In this document: piece after piece, positions 62,693 through 64,000 of the stretch
How the letters are laid out: every line of letters begins with the position of its first letter
How positions within the stretch are numbered: position 1 is the first letter of the stretch
Assembly (NCBI GenBank): GCA_964606735.1
Contig: CAZSHI010000001.1
Location: 62,001-126,000 of the forward strand
From: UBA5109 sp964606735
Lineage (GTDB): Bacteria > Pseudomonadota > Gammaproteobacteria > Pseudomonadales > Pseudohongiellaceae
DNA length: 64,000 bases
Reading direction: 5' to 3'
Notes under the pieces: generated by a model
The model's input: the letters and a program-made list of their open reading frames with translations, nothing else
What the model was told of the DNA's origin: nothing
Databases searched by the model: none
Program-made: the position numbers and the translations under genes

Positions 62693-63481
62693 TTATTTCT
62701 GTGCAAGCCAGCGGCAAATTCTAACATAGTCTTGCAGTGACAGGTTCTCAGGACGCAGCCCTGGATCAATATCAAGAGCCTGCAGTTGTTCAGCCGAAAC
62801 CAGCCCCTGCAGATTGTTACGCAACGTCTTGCGGCGCTGGGCAAATGCCTGCCGCACTAAACTCTCCAGTTGCTTCGGATCCTCGAGCATGGTCTGTGGC
62901 TGGTTCCGTGGTCTCAGTCTGACGATCGCCGAAGTGACCTTGGGTGCGGGTGAAAATGCCAGCGGAGGGACCTCAAAGAGCTTTTCTACCTCACAGTAAT
63001 ACTGGCACATGATGCTAAGGCGTCCATACGCTTTGGAGCCGGGTGTGGCACGCATTCGCTCGACCACTTCTAACTGCAGCATGAACAACATATCGATAAT
63101 GCCAGGCAGGTAGGCAAGTAAATGAAAAATCAGCGGCGTTGATATGTTGTAAGGGAGGTTGCCAATGATGCGTCCCGGATTTTCCGGCGACAGCAGGCTG
63201 TTGAAATCTAGCTGCAGGACATCCTGTTCCAGTAGCCTGAAATTTGCCTGCCCACCGAAGGTCTGTTCAAGCAATGCTGCCAGGTCACGATCAATTTCAA
63301 TGGCGGTAAGGTTTGCACCGCTGTTTAGCAGAGCAGCGGTCAGGGCACCTTTGCCGGGGCCGATTTCAATGATCGACTGCTTGGCTTTGGGTCCCAAGGC
63401 ATGAATGATCTGTTCAATAATGGATTGGTCATGCAGAAAATTCTGGCCGAAACGTTTTCTGGCTCGATGCAGGCTTTTCAT
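62693..63481 (-). CDS. rsmA: 16S rRNA (A1518/A1519-N6,N6)-dimethyltransferase
   Basis: A 262-residue KsgA/RsmA protein: RKRFGQNFLHDQSIIEQI at the N-terminus, the SAM-binding EIGPGKGALT, catalytic NLPYNIS, and a C-terminal helical domain (FAQRRKTLRNNL). It dimethylates two adenines in helix 45 of 16S rRNA. Its start overlaps the pdxA stop by one base (TGATG). Confidence 0.96.
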   Translation of the reverse strand: MKSLHRARKRFGQNFLHDQSIIEQIIHALGPKAKQSIIEIGPGKGALTAALLNSGANLTAIEIDRDLAALLEQTFGGQANFRLLEQDVLQLDFNSLLSPENPGRIIGNLPYNISTPLIFHLLAYLPGIIDMLFMLQLEVVERMRATPGSKAYGRLSIMCQYYCEVEKLFEVPPLAFSPAPKVTSAIVRLRPRNQPQTMLEDPKQLESLVRQAFAQRRKTLRNNLQGLVSAEQLQALDIDPGLRPENLSLQDYVRICRWLAQK

Positions 63482-64000
63482 CAGTTACTGGCTTGCATGC
63501 TGGCTGCCAGCTTGAAGGCCTGTAACAGACTGCTGAAGCTGGCTTTGCCGCTGCCAGCCAGATCAAGAGCTGTACCATGGTCCACAGAACTGCGGATGAT
63601 CGGCAAACCCAGGGTAATATTGACAGCTTCCCCAAAACCACGCGATTTCAGAACCGGCAAACCCTGGTCATGATACATTGCCAGCACGGCATCGGCCGTT
63701 TGCAGGTATTTGGGGGTGAAAATCGTATCGGCGGGAAGGGGCCCCTGTAAGCGCATCCCCTGAGATTTCAGTTTCTCAATAATCGGCGCGATGATATCGA
63801 TTTCTTCACGGCCCAGATGTCCACTTTCACCGGCATGCGGATTGAGACCGCATACCAGAATGTGTGGCCGGGCAATGCCAAATTTGTCCTGCAGGTCACT
63901 GTGCAAAATACTGATCGTCTGACTTAAGGCTGCTTGATTGATTGCAGCCGGCACCTCGGCAAGCGGCAGATGAGTGGTGGCCAGCGCCACTCGTAAATCG
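63481..64000 (-). CDS. pdxA: 4-hydroxythreonine-4-phosphate dehydrogenase, C-terminal part
   Basis: The frame runs out of the window at its right end, so only about the last 173 residues are visible. The ATG at 63990 is internal, because the upstream codons (D-L-R-V) continue the family sequence. Motifs CGLNPHAGESGHLG, VLAMYHDQGLPV and SVDHGTALDLAG are those of PdxA in vitamin B6 synthesis. In the family, His residues in these motifs bind the divalent metal. Confidence 0.94.
   Translation of the reverse strand, partial: DLRVALATTHLPLAEVPAAINQAALSQTISILHSDLQDKFGIARPHILVCGLNPHAGESGHLGREEIDIIAPIIEKLKSQGMRLQGPLPADTIFTPKYLQTADAVLAMYHDQGLPVLKSRGFGEAVNITLGLPIIRSSVDHGTALDLAGSGKASFSSLLQAFKLAASMQASN

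Overview
This window looks like a chromosomal segment of a heterotrophic, probably marine or aquatic gammaproteobacterium. Housekeeping synteny supports this: rpsU-yqeY-dnaG-rpoD-tRNA, tsaD-folB-folK, and pdxA-rsmA-apaG-apaH-cca are the arrangements known from Pseudomonas-like gammaproteobacteria. The many exported haem proteins, ankyrin proteins and uncharacterised periplasmic families resemble Pseudohongiella/OM-type lineages, but that placement is an inference from gene content and not a measured phylogeny.

Layout. (1) 1-96 is the 3' end of a PhoU-like gene. (2) 119-6043 is an iron-regulated operon: a sigma70 promoter overlapped by a near-perfect Fur box, then imelysin lipoprotein, di-haem oxidoreductase, second imelysin, Tat-exported DUF1513 propeller and MauG/CcpA-like di-haem peroxidase. 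A MutS-like ATPase follows closely. (3) 7.9-15.1 kb carries a DsbD/ScsB-like disulfide reductase, a DUF6702 protein coupled to an M1 metallopeptidase, a periplasmic protein of an uncharacterised family (here the 'IWMDGREHP family', after its conserved motif) and a GNAT enzyme. (4) 15.3-24.8 kb, minus strand, has four tandem paralogous exported ankyrin-repeat proteins and, at the end, a large DUF1592-type cytochrome lipoprotein. The upstream regions share promoter elements and, in at least two cases, an ATAC-N3-GTAT inverted repeat. (5) 24.8-28.1 kb is accessory: Bcr/CflA efflux pump, a C-terminal relic of a RegA/ActR-type response regulator, an orphan ModA and an esterase-like protein. (6) 28.2-33.8 kb is a copper-handling region: CopL-like leader protein, multicopper oxidase CopA, CopB, a permease, and a convergent HupE/UreJ plus membrane-anchored protein pair. 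(7) 33.9-37.5 kb has a beta-CASP nuclease and two alpha/beta hydrolases, one without the expected nucleophile serine. (8) 37.5-42.4 kb is the macromolecular-synthesis operon, read on the minus strand.

(9) 42.4-57.1 kb is a 14.8 kb accessory block between rpsU and tsaD, genes that are normally adjacent and divergent. It holds an amidohydrolase operon with two tandem TPR/TonB-C-like secreted proteins, four more IWMDGREHP-type proteins, a DUF6152 protein, a 13-repeat Sel1 protein, a metallo-beta-lactamase-fold protein with a degenerate metal site, an exported lectin-like protein, and an MltD-like transglycosylase. Inside it, a promoter-lectin-IWMDGREHP unit has been duplicated. One copy has lost its lectin except for about 13 codons, and 537 bp of the two paralogs are identical base for base, which suggests recent gene conversion. 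(10) 57.2-64.0 kb returns to housekeeping: tsaD-folB-folK-pterin dehydratase (+), facing pdxA-rsmA-apaG-apaH-cca-pteridine reductase (-).

No transposase, integrase, CRISPR array or rRNA was seen. The strongest candidates for undescribed biology are the ankyrin/DUF1592 cluster with its shared upstream element and the IWMDGREHP-family block inserted beside tsaD.
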